A stretch of 64,000 nucleotides of DNA. It comes from Mytilus edulis. Taxonomy: Eukaryota > Mollusca > Bivalvia > Mytilida > Mytilidae. A program made the position numbers and the translations under genes. The notes beneath the pieces were generated by a model that saw only the letters and a list, made by a program, of their open reading frames with translations, made no database searches and was not told the origin of the DNA. Below are positions 1-12,722 of this stretch, piece by piece (position 1 is the stretch's first letter; the number at the start of each line of letters is the position of its first letter). Location: positions 44,231,601-44,295,600 of the forward strand of contig NC_092356.1 of assembly GCF_963676685.1 (NCBI RefSeq), in the 5' to 3' direction.

Positions 1-389
1 CGACATTGGTAAAATATGTCCCAACCCTTTCACATTCTGCAGCGTTTTTCAAAAGTCAGGAGCCCGGAATTAAGTGTTTTGTTGTTTGCTTCTGTATACA
101 ATATTTGTTTTCCCTCTCATTATTTTTTACATAAATAAGGCCGTTAGTTTTCTCGTTTGTTTTACAATCGTGATTTCAGAGGTTTAGCTGACAATGCGGT
201 ATGGATTTAACTCATTGTTGAACGCCGTACGTTGACCTTTAGTTGTTATTTTTTTTTGTCATTTGGTTGTTACATTGGCAATCGTACCGTATCTTCTTTT
301 TCGTATAGTATGTAAATGAAAAAAGAGGGTCTCAATACTAGTGAAAATGAAGATTGTTTACTTACAAGTTCATATGAGGATATCGGTTG
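1..389. other. Intergenic, AT-rich; fragment of a dispersed repeat
   Basis: No coding sequence was recognised. Positions 205-275 (ctcattgttgaacgccgtac, then a gttgacctttagttgtta stretch) match, with divergence, the repeat seen again near 32,990-33,080, 34,255-34,365 and, inverted, 57,555-57,595. The rest is simple AT-rich DNA. Confidence 0.5.
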
Positions 390-825
390 GGTTTACAGAC
401 TAGAGAAGAATGAGCCTGAAAGTACAGAAAGATAGACAAAAAAAAAGAGAACCATATGCTTACAGAAGAATGAGCCACCAGTACAGAAAGATGGGCTAAA
501 AAAAACAACAAAAGAGAACCATATGCTTACAGAAGAATGAGCAAAGAGTACAGAAAGAAAGGCCAAAAAACAACAAAAAAGAACCATATGCTTAAAGAAG
601 AATGAGCCAAGAGTACAGAAAGATAGGCAAAAAAAAACAACAAAAAACAAAAGAGAACTATAGGCTTACAGAAGAATGAGCCAAGAGTACAGAAAAATAG
701 GCAAAAAAAAACCAACAAAAGAGAACCATATGCTTACAGAAGAATGAGCAAAGAGTACAGAAAAAAAGCCAAAAAAAAAATAACAAAAGAGAACCATATG
801 CTTACAGAAGAATGGATTGTTGAAA
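390..825. repeat. A-rich minisatellite, about six units of 65-74 bp
   Basis: The phrase gaaccatatgcttacagaag recurs at about 449, 516, 581, 655, 723 and 791, each copy followed by aatgagc, agtacagaaa and an A-rich run. Unit length varies (65-74 bp), mostly because of the A runs. Apparent minus-strand reading frames here are repeat translations rich in Phe, Leu and Ser and are not genes. Confidence 0.9.
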
Positions 826-1900
826 TATAAACAATAGAGGGAAAAGAAATACAGAACAGAAAAAATAGCCTCCTCAATTAAAGAATACAGAAATGTGGAC
901 ACCACATCCAGATCCTCTTATATGTACACGTTGTCAAGAGTATAAAAAATAGAATAATCAAACACAACGGCAAAATCACATTAACTGTATAAATATACAC
1001 CTCATCGTTACTTTCTACGTATTTGATGGAATGCATATTACATTATCAATATATGGTATAACAGACTAAAGCTGTCTTTACATCAAGCAGATATAATTAT
1101 AGATAAAAACTATGTTTATTTTTATTATTGTTATCCTTTAGAGAAATATCACACGGAGTATAAAACATAGGTTATAAAAATGATATCATATAGTTTTGCC
1201 TCTATAAATCATATCCGGTTGATATTAAGTGAGCAATTTTGAAACAGTCGTAAAATTGGTGCGACTGTATGTAATTAAACGTGGTATCAAGTTTACGATC
1301 ATAGTCAATTTACAACCAATATAACCGTTTGTCCATAATAAAAGAAATAGTTGTTTACTTATATGTTCACGAATATTAGAAGCGTCATTGCAATCAAACA
1401 GCAGTCTCGCCGATATTTATGAAGCTGCGGCATTTATGAACAATTTGTACTTTGCGTATAAATACAAGCTGTGTGACTTTGTTCCTTATATAATATAAAG
1501 CACATTCTGTTTTCTTTTTTTAATCATCGTATAATTAGATGGAGAACATTCACGTTGCACGAAGGATTCAATAAGTTTTGCAGCTTGTATTATTTCATTT
1601 TGTAAAAAAAATCCTTTATGAAGTAGACTGTTTTCTGCTGTTTTTACAAATCGATATGGCCGAAGATCGCCGATAAATTTTATTCCTGAAAGCTTTTGTA
1701 CAAATAATCATAAGATGCTATATAATAATCTCAAAAACTCTTAACATACATTTGTAGTTAACTGCCTCGTAGTCTCGTATGTCCCGCGATAGCTTGTGCA
1801 CTGGAGAACAGAAGATCATTGTAGGTACAAGCCCGTTTCAAACTGAAGGATTAAAGCTGGCACCTCTCTGATACCTCTCTGCAATCAGAAGGCTTTTATG
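826..1900. other. Intergenic, nothing recognised
   Basis: AT-rich sequence with no long reading frame, RNA gene or recognisable repeat apart from short homopolymer runs. Confidence 0.5.
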
Positions 1901-2105
1901 AGACTGTTGTACAAGTGAGAAGTTTTGCGCTATAAAACCAGGTTCAATCCCCCATTTTCTACATTTGAAAAAGCCTGTACCAAGTCAGGAATATAACAGT
2001 TGTTGTACATGTCCATTCGTTTTTTATGTGTATTGTCATTTGATTTTGCCATGTCATTAGAGACTTTGCGATTAAATTTTCCTCGGAGTTCAGTATTTTT
2101 TTTTT
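1901..2105 (+). repeat. Dispersed repeat family R1 (cctgtaccaagtcaggaata), copy 1
   Basis: It contains the ordered phrases tataaaaccaggttcaatcc, ccattttctacatttgaaaa, cctgtaccaagtcaggaata, tgtccattcgtttt, catttgattttgccatg and ctcggagttcagtattttt. The same phrases recur in the same order at 8,507-8,800 and 38,620-38,812. It is probably a SINE or MITE remnant; the ends are not defined. Confidence 0.75.
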
Positions 2106-2464
2106 ATTCTACTTTTTAGGAATACGACAAATGACAAGACAAATCGGTGACAATATGATGTAATCAAGCAAGGAGATATGTCTTCTTGTGAATTGTTAAT
2201 GTTAAAAGTCCAGCTCAGCGTTTCGGTATTGAACAAAACACGGTTTATTTTCAAATAAACTTTACATACTCGTTTTTCAAGTAGTATGTTCAACTAGAAT
2301 TAGGACTCCACTCCTTTTAATCGAATCCCAGTCCATTTAAACATTTGCTTCCTTTGCATATTTCTTAAAATAAACTACATTGTGATAATGACAAGTCTTG
2401 TTTTCCATCTTTATTCTAGAAATCGGGGGAAATCATATCTGGAAAATCGTAGTTTATAATTAGT

Positions 2465-2645
2465 TATCAAAGGTACAAGGCTTATAATTCAATACACCAG
2501 ACGCGCGTTTCGTCTTCATAAGACTCATCATTGACACCCAGAACAAAATAGTTATAAAGCCAAATAAGTACAAAGTTTCAGAGCATTGAGGACCCAAAAT
2601 TCCAAAACAGTTGTGACAAATACGGCTAAGGTAATCTAATGTAAC
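2465..2645 (-). repeat. Dispersed repeat R2 with gacgaaacgcgcgtctggcg core, inverted copy
   Basis: Shows cagacgcgcgtttcgtcttc followed by ataagactcatcattgacac and tacggctaaggtaatctaat. This is the reverse complement of the family best seen at 63,420-64,000. Other copies lie at 3,340-3,480, 42,525-42,670 and 60,270-60,575. Confidence 0.8.
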
Positions 2646-3339
2646 CTTTTGTTTTGTTATAAAATCAAGATTCGGTATACAGAAACGTTATAATTCATTT
2701 CGTCCCGTTTTACAAAAATACTATGATTAATTTTTCATCACTGCAATGAAAACCGATACCTTATAATTAACAAGTGATTTTAAAGATTATTTTGATCCAT
2801 TATGCACGTAACTGCCGTTTACGTTTAAATTCAAACGCAAACCTTGTACTTTTACATTTTGAAAACGCGAACGCTTCAGCGTATATGCCGATAGTAATTC
2901 TAGACTTCCAATGATTTGAAATACGACACCAACTAATTCAAACATAATCATTGGTTACAAGGTCCTGTTGATTGTTCTGTGTGGAAACGGTAGCGATAAA
3001 AATACTTAACGTTGTAATTAAGATTCAAAGTATTTGTCACTAACGAATGCTGAAACTGATTGCTGTCGTTGACAGCTTCCGAATGGATTGCAGATTATGT
3101 CACAGTATGGATTTCATTACGTCATGCAGAGATTACGTTTGTGTCCTGATTTAGGTGTTATCAATTATTAGGCATTTATTGTTGCCGAAGGTTAGAAGGT
3201 ACAAAAGTCTGTGATCTGACTGCTCAAGGGCCTTAACAAACCGTACAGATGTACTTCATGCATACCTGTTGAATATATGTGGTATGGTGTTGTAGTCAAA
3301 CTAAGTGGAACTTTATCATATATACATATATGTATCTTT

Positions 3340-3485
3340 AATTTTGGTTCTCAATGCTCTTCAACTTCGTACTTTCTTTGGCCTTTTTAACTTTTTTGGA
3401 TTCGAGCGTCACTGATGAGTCTGTTGTAGACGAAACGCGCGTCTGGCGTATATACTAAATTTAGTCCTGGTATCTATGATGAGTT
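3340..3485 (+). repeat. Dispersed repeat R2, forward copy
   Basis: Contains tctcaatgctcttcaacttc, gagcgtcactgatgagtctg, gtagacgaaacgcgcgtctg and cctggtatctatgatgag. It is one of at least six copies of this family in the window. Confidence 0.8.
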
Positions 3486-3826
3486 TATTTATTGCTAACG
3501 CAATTTTACAGATCTAGCATTGTTGGGCTGATGTTCAAACGAATACTATAATCTTTTGTATATACATACTCATCATGTATGTACCTTATTCGTTTCTTAA
3601 ATATCATTTGCTTTCAAAAATATGGCTTTAAGCGTTCCTGATGGAGATATATCAAGTAAAGCACTTTGGACGTATGTCACTTATAAAGTGTTGTTTCATA
3701 TTATGATACATCCAGGAGGGCCATACACATTTTAATCAAACTTTCAAACATTTAACTTATTTATAGTTTAATGTTGTTGTATACTAAGGTCGAAAAATAA
3801 GCATTCGGCACACCAATCTAGTTAGA

Positions 3827-3877
3827 ATATAATAGATCTCTGATTTCGTTATAGTACTCAAAATCAGAGATCTATAT
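3827..3877. repeat. Short inverted repeat (hairpin) around agatctctgattt
   Basis: Left arm atagatctctgattt (about 3,832-3,846) and right arm aaatcagagatctat (about 3,861-3,875) are perfect complements around a 14-base loop. It is probably the end or core of a small foldback element. Confidence 0.7.
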
Positions 3878-4379
3878 TTTAATTATATTGTCGGCACAGC
3901 CGACAGATATACACATGAAGGTATCGAGGTATACCGATTGCTACTGTAAGCATTATTTTTTTCTAGAAGTATGAGATGCCTATGTTTTCACATATCCATA
4001 TACTTTAAATACCTAAATAAAGGCAACAGTAGTATACCACTGATCAAAAGACATATATTGAGACTTGAGAGAAAAAAATTCTGGTTACAAACTTAAACCA
4101 AGGGAAACACATCAACTATAAGAAGAAAACAGCAGAACAACAGAAACACTGAAGTGCAACAAAAAACATTGACAATGTAACAAAATATTTTAAGTAATTA
4201 TAATTCAGTTGCTAATTAACTTTAGAAAAAAAGAGAAGATACCAAGGGGGCCGACATTAAAGACTCACAAACCATGGCAAAATACAAAAACGACGAAAAG
4301 ACAAACAGGTTCTAAAACATAAGATAGAGAAATACCGACTATGCAATATGTGCTCTACAAAAAAGCTGAGTTACACTTA

Positions 4380-4640
4380 TTAAATTTGGAAGGGCAAGTA
4401 GATGCAAGTACACATTCGGTGATATTACCCTTCCGGAGCAACTGAGATCAGCCGCAGTTTTTGGTGAGGTTCGTGTTGTTTGTTCTTTAGTTTTTTTTGT
4501 TGTGTCTGGTTTACTATTATTTGTATGTTTGTCTTTTTCTTTTTAAGCCATGGCGTTGTCAGTTTATTGTCGATCTATGAGGTTGGCTGTCTCTCTGGTA
4601 CCTTTCGCCCCTCTTTTTAAAGTGTCAGTCTCAAGGAGAG
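4380..4640 (+). repeat. Dispersed repeat R3 (gccatggcgttgtcagttta), copy 1
   Basis: Contains cccttccggagcaactgaga, tttttggtgaggttcgtgtt, gccatggcgttgtcagttta and tttcgcccctcttttta. Related stretches are at 6,385-6,610, 9,025-9,235, 24,095-24,290, 31,620-31,800, 50,235-50,385 and, inverted, 59,865-60,085. The 69-codon frame starting at 4,550 is a translation of this repeat, not a gene. Confidence 0.75.
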
Positions 4641-4759
4641 ATGACAGGATTGTGAATACATGTGCAATAATTGGATTATCATTTTTTCAGGTCTTAAGAT
4701 TTGATTTATTTGAAAATTGTTCCGAATTCGGCTGTTTTACTGGCTACTTGATAGAGTGA

Positions 4760-6380
4760 TTAACAACCGCTTGATCATATATATTGTCATGAATGACAGC
4801 AAATTATAAATCGTTCAAACTTTTAGCTAAGCATATTGTGAGCACAGCTAACTAATAACTCTAAAACCCATTCATCTACGAAACCTTTTCTTCTTCTTTT
4901 TTTCATCTTGATAACATCGTTACTTCAATGCCATGATGTATCGCTTTTTAAAAGAACAGCCGGGTCAGTTTATGGGAAGTCAAACAAACAATATTTGCTT
5001 ATTGCATAAAATCAACACCAGAAGACATGACAATTGATTGAGTTTACATTTTGTAACAACATCGTTTAAGTTTCCGAGTACTCAATATTTCAAGATTGCT
5101 TAATAGATATCTGGTGTTTTCAGAAGAATTGTTGAGATTTACATGTCCCTAAAAAAGTGAACATTTTCAAATCTTCTATGTATAGTCAACTCAAAAACCA
5201 TTCTGGTAAAATTAAACTATAGCGGACATAAATTGATCCTTGTCCAGCACCAAACTGATTATAAAAAAATTATTGATGAATATGTAAATTTGTTTATGAT
5301 GAACCAAAACAACAGGGACCAATATTTTTTTAGAAGCTTGATACCATTGAACAAGGACATAAATGGTTGACCTGGTGTTATTTAAAACAAAACTTCAAAA
5401 TATCCGGTAAACAAATTAAACGTAAGCTGCAAGCCATTATGAAATTCCTGTAAGAATCATAAAGAAGAACAAATGCATTCAAAAGTGCACAAATTACACA
5501 AAAATAACCTTCTTCTGTTTGACAATTTCTCTCAAGTCATTCTTTTATATATATATATCAAGATATTTTCCTAACAGTAGCCCATGCAGAAGTCCCAAAA
5601 TTATCTATCGGTCAGTGTTGATAAATCAATAACATACGAATGGACGATAAGTCAATGATTAAACCATGTGAGCCATCAATGAACGAGTGGATGAAAAGTC
5701 CAATGTCTGAAAGCAAAACAAAACTGAAACACAAAAAATGAAGAAACAAAACAAAGCACATGTAAAGAACAGACAAAAAGGTCTCGTAATAAAAGTACCA
5801 TGTCCAACTTTGCACGTAAAACTATTCCTGTAGGTACAAAATATTTGTTTATATTTTGGTGTTATAATTGAAATAAATTATAATTGTATTTTAGATAAAC
5901 TTAACACACTTGTCGTGTTTTGTTTTGTTTTATCTTTGGTGGTAATGGTATAATATCGTATAGAGTTATTACATTACATCTTTTAATCGAGGATTAAGTA
6001 TCGGTACCATTTACGTCATAAAATGTCAGGAATGATCCATTATGTCTTACAATGTTTACTTCTCATTTTTATCTGTTGTAAACATATTTACTCTTTACGA
6101 GTCTTGTCACGAACTCATCAGTCGGAAAGGTGGAAACTACAGAAATAATAAAAATTATAAACGATAAAGATATTCGATAAAAACGATTGTTATATGTCCA
6201 CCAAAACTTATCATCGAAAGCAATATCTTTACAACAAAAATAAACTCTTGTTTGTCCTATACTGGTTTTTATAATACTTTCCTTTATGTAATATTTTATT
6301 CCACTGATTGCAATATTAAAAGTATACGTTGAGTAAGTGTGGATTATCTAAAATAAATTGTTAAACACTGTCACATATAC
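4760..6380. other. Intergenic, nothing recognised
   Basis: AT-rich, with a short TA microsatellite near 5,547-5,560. No coding exon, RNA gene or repeat family shared with the rest of the window was recognised. Confidence 0.45.
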
Positions 6381-6384
6381 GTAT

Positions 6385-6610
6385 CATGGCTCAGGAGCAG
6401 GATCTAATAAACCCATTCGGAGCACATAAGACCGTTCCCGATTTTTGGCGGAACTTATTTTGCTAGGTCTGTAGGGTTTTATATGTATTAAGTGTTTCGT
6501 TGAATGTTTGTTGTTCGTCTTTTCGTCGTGTTCCTTGTTTTTTTAACAAGATATTGTGATTTTGTGATTTTTTTGTCTCATCTTAGTATTTTCTTCTTTT
6601 TTTCACCCAC
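6385..6610 (+). repeat. Dispersed repeat R3, diverged copy
   Basis: Contains ggctcaggagcaggatctaa, gaccgttcccgatttttggc and a long T-rich ending, in the order seen at 9,025-9,235 and 4,380-4,640. Confidence 0.55.
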
Positions 6611-8500
6611 AATCAATTCTACTTCTAAATGGCGTTTCGTGTAAATAGCCAAAATACTGTCAAAATGGTTATAACTATTGATAATTTCCAATTTTAAAAA
6701 ATGTAATTACGCTGCAAAGATGTTTATAAGTTGTATAATTTTGATTTGCAGTAAACAATTCGCGAGGCATTACAAAATGCTTTTTGTAATTTTACAGCTG
6801 TTTAATGTAAAATTATGTATGTGCGCACTTGTTTAGTATGATGGTTTTTCACGTTTCATACAATATGAGCTAACCCATTAAAACAAAACAAAAACGCATT
6901 CAACTCTTCAATATATATTTCAATTCTAAGAAACAACAAAAGGCTTAAAAATTGGTTGTATATTTTCATTAGTAAAAAAAATATAATTAGATTGAACGAA
7001 CTATAATTTGAATTGCGAATTGGAAGAAAAATGTAAAAGATATGTGGCTTTGTTTAAGATTACAGGTTGACGCTTGAGAAATTGAAGTCATTTATCATTA
7101 GTCATTACAAAGGAATAATTTGTGTTGATTAAATGACGAGTCCGTAGCTACGGTTTGTCTATGCCTAATAGCGATCAATGATGGACGTAATTTTTCAACA
7201 CTGTTTCAAGAAAACAGGAAACCAGTCAGACAAGCTATTCTTTCTTTTCTTATACGGTAAAAGGAAGGCCACCAGGCAGAAAATGATACTTCTTTTGTAT
7301 AATTTGTATACGTGTCGTGTTTTTAAACAAAAAATAATTGAATTTTTAGATCCGAAAAAAGAAGTACAAGTTATGTGTAGGTTATACTATTTACTGAATA
7401 GAAAAAAGTAGGGCCACCAAATTTCTGTCAACAGGTAGAATTTCAAAATAATTGTTTTCAGGAAATGAAGTGCTAGAACAAAAACCAATTTGGCAAGAAT
7501 TTAAGTTTTTGTTTTTTTCAATCTAATTCGAAGGTAAATAGCTGAAAGAAATTGAAACATTAATCGTTGGAACGTTTATCTATAAGCAATAACAATTCAT
7601 GACCTACAAGAATAAACCGAATTTCCGGAGAGGTTTCCATATTTTAAACAATAGTGCATAATACTGTTCTATAAATATGACAAATTTGATATTCTAGAAT
7701 GTCTAATTTAAATAAATCTTATACTAATTGATCAAATTTAAGAAGATCAATGCAACCAGAATAGGAACCACTATAAGAATATCAATCAGTGCAAATTTCT
7801 AACACATCGATTACACAACCGAGCAGAAATAAAATACAGTGTAATTCATATATAATACAAGATTTAAGAGTGTAGATTTGCAAGATTTCTATATATGCGA
7901 GTTAAGTACTTTAACCTGGCCTTCAGTAAAAAGTAAAAAGGCAAAAAACCGAACCCAAGGAAAAATTAAAACGCAAAGTCCTTTATCAAATGGCAAAATC
8001 AAAAGCTCAAACGCATCAAATGAATGGAAAACAACAACCAAATATAATCACTGTTATCATTCTTGTTTACGATTGAACTTAATATGTTTCACTTGTAGGT
8101 GTGAAAAAGGTGAAACATAAATTATTTGAATACTTTTTGATTTATAGTGCATGGTGTTGCCTTGATAATTCATACATTGAATGTGAAACCCGCAATACTA
8201 AAACTTCGATTGAGGAGATACAACACCGAATTTGTACGTATCTAATAAATAAATTACCTTTATTTGGAAACAAAGACTTGTTTTGAATATATATATATAC
8301 ATTGAACGACAAAAATTCTTCATATGTGATGTTAACATTTTCTGCCGCCAAACAATGAATGTGTTCTATAATTGGATAGATACTTTTTGTGCTTTTCTGT
8401 AAATGTTTGTTTGTTTTGAGATTGTAACACAGTGATGACTGCTGTAACCATATTTTGACTATTTTACCGGTTATGTTTTTGTTCACGCATCGTTGTAAAA
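6611..8500. other. Intergenic, nothing convincing
   Basis: Reading frames of 60-114 codons occur on both strands (7,178-8,486). They overlap one another, have AT-driven composition (Lys, Asn, Tyr, Leu) and show no domain or splice context. I treat them as chance. Confidence 0.45.
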
Positions 8501-8506
8501 ATAACG

Positions 8507-8800
8507 GAATTTGATGCGACTGTTATACAAGTGACAGGTTTAATGCTATAAAACCAAGTTCAATCCAACATTTTCTTCATTTGAAAATTCCTGTACCAAG
8601 TCAGGAATATGACAGTTGTTGTCCATTCGTTTGATGTGTTTTATCATTTGATTTTGCCATTTGATAAGGGACTTTTCATTTTGTTTTATCATTTGATTTT
8701 GCTATTTCATTAGGGACTTTCCATTTTGTTTTATCATTTGATTTTGCCATTTGATTAGGGACTTTCCGTTTTGAATTTTCTGATATTTTTAACTATATCA
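8507..8800 (+). repeat. Dispersed repeat R1, copy 2, with internal triplication
   Basis: Same phrase order as 1,901-2,105. The segment ttttatcatttgattttgcc followed by atttgat(a/t)agggacttt is present three times in tandem (about 8,639-8,770, unit about 55 bp), whereas copies 1 and 3 have it once. Confidence 0.8.
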
Positions 8801-9024
8801 GACTGGGACTCAAATAAGTAGTGAAACTCATTTCCAATAAACAAAGGGCAGAAATAACAATGTCTTTCATCTCTAGGAAATCCATTCTATCTTCCTGTTT
8901 TAATCGGTATTTTTAGGTTGCAGCATCGCAGCTTGGTAATATATAAACGATCGGCAGATGAGAGTCCTGATAGATATTTTTCTAAGACAAAGTCACATGA
9001 GCTACCAGACGGATAACGCGTCAA

Positions 9025-9235
9025 ACGGTGGAGCAGGATCTGCTTTCCTTTCCGGAAAACATTAGACCAGTTCTAGTGTTTCGGTTGCTTCGTCTTTGTT
9101 TTATATGTAGTATTTTGTAGATTGTTGTCTGTCTTTTAGCCGATTTCTCTTTTTGTCCATGATTTTATCACATTCCAATCGTCCTTTTGAATATGTATTG
9201 TCCCTTTGGGATATTCCGCCCCTAGTTTACTATGA
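9025..9235 (+). repeat. Dispersed repeat R3, copy
   Basis: Contains ggagcaggatctgctttcct, tttccggaaaacattagacc, tgtttcggttgcttcg and tttgggatattccgccccta. It is a diverged member of the family at 4,380-4,640. Confidence 0.55.
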
Positions 9236-10620
9236 TATTTAATTTTTGAAATCAATATACAGAAAAAAAAGAATATTATAAGATAAAGAAAAGTTTAATT
9301 CACATTGATTTTTCCACAACAAGTTATATACGCAGTCTTATGCGATAGAGTATACAGAACAAAGAGAAAATACAATTTGTATATGTTATTGATTGTTGTT
9401 GTTGCACCTTCAGTACTACAAAACATCAGAATGTATTGCTTAATTATTATTTGATTTTATAAACAAAAAGGCTTTACATTTAAAGAAAGCTGTTTTTAAT
9501 TGAGTGAGAAGACATCGTAGAACTTGAAACAAATTACGGTGTACTTGATTAACAACCACAGACATTTTAAGATGGGTTGTAACACTATTAACAGTTAGGA
9601 AACAGAGACAAACATTTCCAGCACTGAATACTAATAGTCAGTAAATTAAAGGTTGTAAATAGAACAGAATTGATCTCAAGAAGAAAATTGACAAGATTGA
9701 TTAGTCTATATTCCACCATTCCTTCAAATTTTACATTTTTCCATTTCACGATAATAAACGTCAATTTGAATAATGTTCTTACTCTTACCACAAAAGAGAA
9801 AATATACAGACAGAAGACAAAAATGGCGTTTAAGTGAACTTTTTATCATTAGTCAAGTTTAATTTGCATGATCAAAAACTATCTGATATAGGAGATATGC
9901 ATTTCAGATAAATCAAGTTCTAACAATGAAATTATTGTATCCAAGATATAGACGAAAGGAATACAAATCATGCCAGATCTAATTTTATTTCATCCATCAA
10001 GAGCAACTATTTAATTGTATTTTTTTCATGGGTGAGAAGCCATCAACAATTTATAGTTGGCGTACGCAGAGGTTGACGAGTGGCGAAATGAATACTAAGA
10101 AAGATCGTTTCGACATGTACATGTAAACAAGTTAATGTATCATCTATTATGTGGAGTGCCAGTTTTATAAAAGTCAAAACATATTATTTAGTTTAGTTTT
10201 GTTTTTATTATATCGAAATATTTTCATGTTAATACTGCAATGTATCATCTATATATGTGGAGTGTCAACTTTACCAAAAATGTGTTTTTAGTTCTGTCCT
10301 GTTTTAACTTTAAATTTATCAAAAAATTTCCATGTAAACTCTGACTGTATTGATTTTAAAATATTATCATCGATATAAGAAGTGTCAAATTTAATAAAAA
10401 CAAAACAAAATAATTTTTCATTTTATCAAAGTATTTTCATGTAAACATTTTAATATATTATCTACATAAAATTATTATGTGGAGTATCAACTTTATAAAA
10501 AAAAGAAGTTTTTTATTAGTTCTGTAGAAAGATTTAAAAAGATGTGGTATTAGTGTGTTTTGTTTTACTTTATAAGAACATATTCATGTAATTAAAACAC
10601 TAAAACATATGCCTGGTAAA
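9236..10620. other. Intergenic, AT-rich; local imperfect repeats
   Basis: No gene. Between 10,130 and 10,580 the phrases atgtggagtg(t/c)cA-cTTTA and ttttcatgtaa recur about every 110-140 bp (about 10,150, 10,255, 10,380, 10,480), suggesting an old, decayed tandem array. Confidence 0.4.
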
Positions 10621-10654
10621 TACAGGATTGCTATGTCTAAATTTCGGTTTGGCG

Positions 10655-10860
10655 TTGCACCTATTAGGCAGCAACCATTTGATTTTCTGGGGGGGGGGGG
10701 GGGCTATGGTTTTTTTTGTCTGGACAAATTTTTTTCTTCTTTCAATTTTAGCATTACATATAGTGGCAGCTGAGGGTGAAACAAACAATATTTTTTTTCT
10801 CAGAATCAAAAACAAATTATGTTTTTCTCCAAAAACTGGAAACAAACTTTTTTAACTTTT
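10655..10860 (+). repeat. Poly-G/T-rich repeat (dispersed type)
   Basis: caaccatttgattttctggg runs into a run of about 15 G, then T- and A-rich tracts around agtggcagctgagggtgaaa. The layout looks like a small non-autonomous element. No second copy is in the window, so the family status is inference. Confidence 0.4.
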
Positions 10861-10899
10861 TTTTTCCAATCCAAAATATCTTTTAATCAGTCTCTCAAT

Positions 10900-11155
10900 A
10901 CTATTTTTAAAGTGGCTTATGCATAAGTTGAAGTTCACCTTTTATATATGTCGATGTAACGAATATACTTAATGCTTGCATACTTACTATATAATACATT
11001 TTATGTATATGTGTTTTAATCAGTCTCTCGTAACTTTGTTTTATAGTAGCTTATGTATACGCTGTTGTTTATGTATGTTTTATATGTATATATGTACATA
11101 AGGTGAGACTTTAATAAAGGAGTTGTCTTGTCTTGTCTTGTCTTTTATTATAATT
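10900..11155 (+). repeat. Probable retroelement 3' end with (tgtct)n tail
   Basis: Sequence leading to ggtgagactttaataaagga ends in four pentamers (ttgtcttgtcttgtcttgtc). A short pentamer array after a taataaa-like sequence is typical of some LINE and SINE 3' ends, as with the (attct)n tail near 54,955. Confidence 0.5.
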
Positions 11156-12174
11156 CGCCTAAATAACAGCCCAATAATGTTAGATCTGTAAAATGGTGGA
11201 AGCAATTTTTCATCCTTCCCCGGCCGGGATACAGCTTTGTATCAACATCACTGGTGATCCAATTGATTAAATCTGTGGTAGAGTTGTCACTGATTCAGAC
11301 GTACTTATTCAGGCAACATGAATAAGTTCGACGATAAGAACAATCTTGAATACGGGTTTCGAAAGATATTTGTAAAACTATCCCATGCTAATCAGTATCG
11401 CTTGGCTCATACCGTCCTTTTGTTTAAATCCTTCTCATATTTGGAAGAAGTAAATAAATCATCTTAACCTTTAATGAGTTCAATAATCAGAAAAATACAA
11501 AATAGGGTACATTTTGTTTTGAAGGGTTCACTTGGTTTATTACAATAGCCTCAATCACTCATTTATCATCCATTAATTGTGTCGCAGTGATATCACCGTA
11601 CTTGAAAGTAATTAACAAGGAAAACTCCATGCCAACAGGTCATTATATTTATTATTACATGCAAGACCGTCCCCTTTATGTTGGGTTGAATGATATACAA
11701 GTAAGCTCCCTAAAATGTCTTTCATTTGTTTTGTGTTAGGAGAAACAGTATTTTGTATAGTTGTTGCAAATAAAGTGATAGCGTGCATATTTAAAACATG
11801 TGTGACTATGTTACAAGTAACACTGTCATTCCCAATGATAGTTATATTGAAATGAAGATAAACTGCACAAATGAAGCATCTCGTATGTACTAGGGTCTGA
11901 AAAGGGGTCTTTCAATTCTGTGATTTTTAAACCATTTTTGTCTGTTCTTTATAAATTTCTCCCCATTTTCTTTATTGATTTTATTCTTTAAATTGCAGAA
12001 CCCATTTTGTTCTATATTGCTGCCCTTAATCTGCACTTTTTGTCTATGGTTTTCTATTCTGTAAATTCAATCCAGACCCTAAATTGTTTTGTTAGTTGTT
12101 TGTTCGTGTCTATTATTGATCCAAGTAGGTATAAACCCTTTCAATTTATTTTAACGAGTGGTCCTCTTATTATA

Positions 12175-12470
12175 TTCCCGCTTTAAAAAAAAGTGGGAGG
12201 TATACTGTTTTATCTCTGTCAGCAGTCCGTCCGTCCGTCCGTCAATTCATCCATCCGTCCGTCCATCCATCCGTCCGTCGTACCGTCCGTCTGTCTGTCC
12301 CACGAATAATTTTCGTAGCAATTTTCTCAATAACTAAATTACAAGGATTTCTGAAATTTTATTTCAGGGTTTATATTAGTCAGGCTAAGCCGTGTGGTGC
12401 GTTTTCAGATTTATCACTCAACAACTCATTGTTTACTGTCAAGTATTTGGGCGGGGGTATCATCAATGAG
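12175..12470 (+). repeat. Dispersed repeat with (ccgt)n microsatellite
   Basis: Begins near attcccgctttaaaaaaaag with gggaggtatactgttttatc, then an imperfect ccgt/ccat array (12,225-12,300), then ttacaaggatttctgaaatt and tggtgcgttttcagatttat. I recall this layout as a common bivalve repeat; that family memory was not checked. Confidence 0.55.
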
Positions 12471-12722
12471 CATTAATTTAGCTCACAGATACACTTCTGT
12501 TGTCTGTTCTTACGATCGTTGAATTTGTATTGTGTAACATTACAGTAATTGTATTGAAGAGACCCTTGCCCCCCCTTTTTTATTCCTAATGTCTTACTTA
12601 ATATATTAAACATAAAAACAGTTGTCAATGACAACTGAAATTGTGAGGTGATTTCGTCAAGTGTTAGTGTTTTTTTTTCAATTCCTACAAATCAAAAAGA
12701 TAAACTATATGATGGGTAATCA

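Noticed and set aside
393-905. Three overlapping minus-strand reading frames of 63-85 codons
   Set aside because: They are translations of the A-rich minisatellite in three frames, with no conserved domain or splice context.
4550-4759. 69-codon plus-strand frame MALSVYCRSMRLAVSL
   Set aside because: It coincides with dispersed repeat R3 (gccatggcgttgtcagttta), which recurs at least six times in diverged form.
8142-8486. 114-codon minus-strand frame
   Set aside because: AT-driven composition, overlaps two plus-strand frames of similar quality, and shows no domain.
12225-12300. CRISPR-like regular array
   Set aside because: It is a degenerate ccgt microsatellite without spacers, in a eukaryotic repeat.
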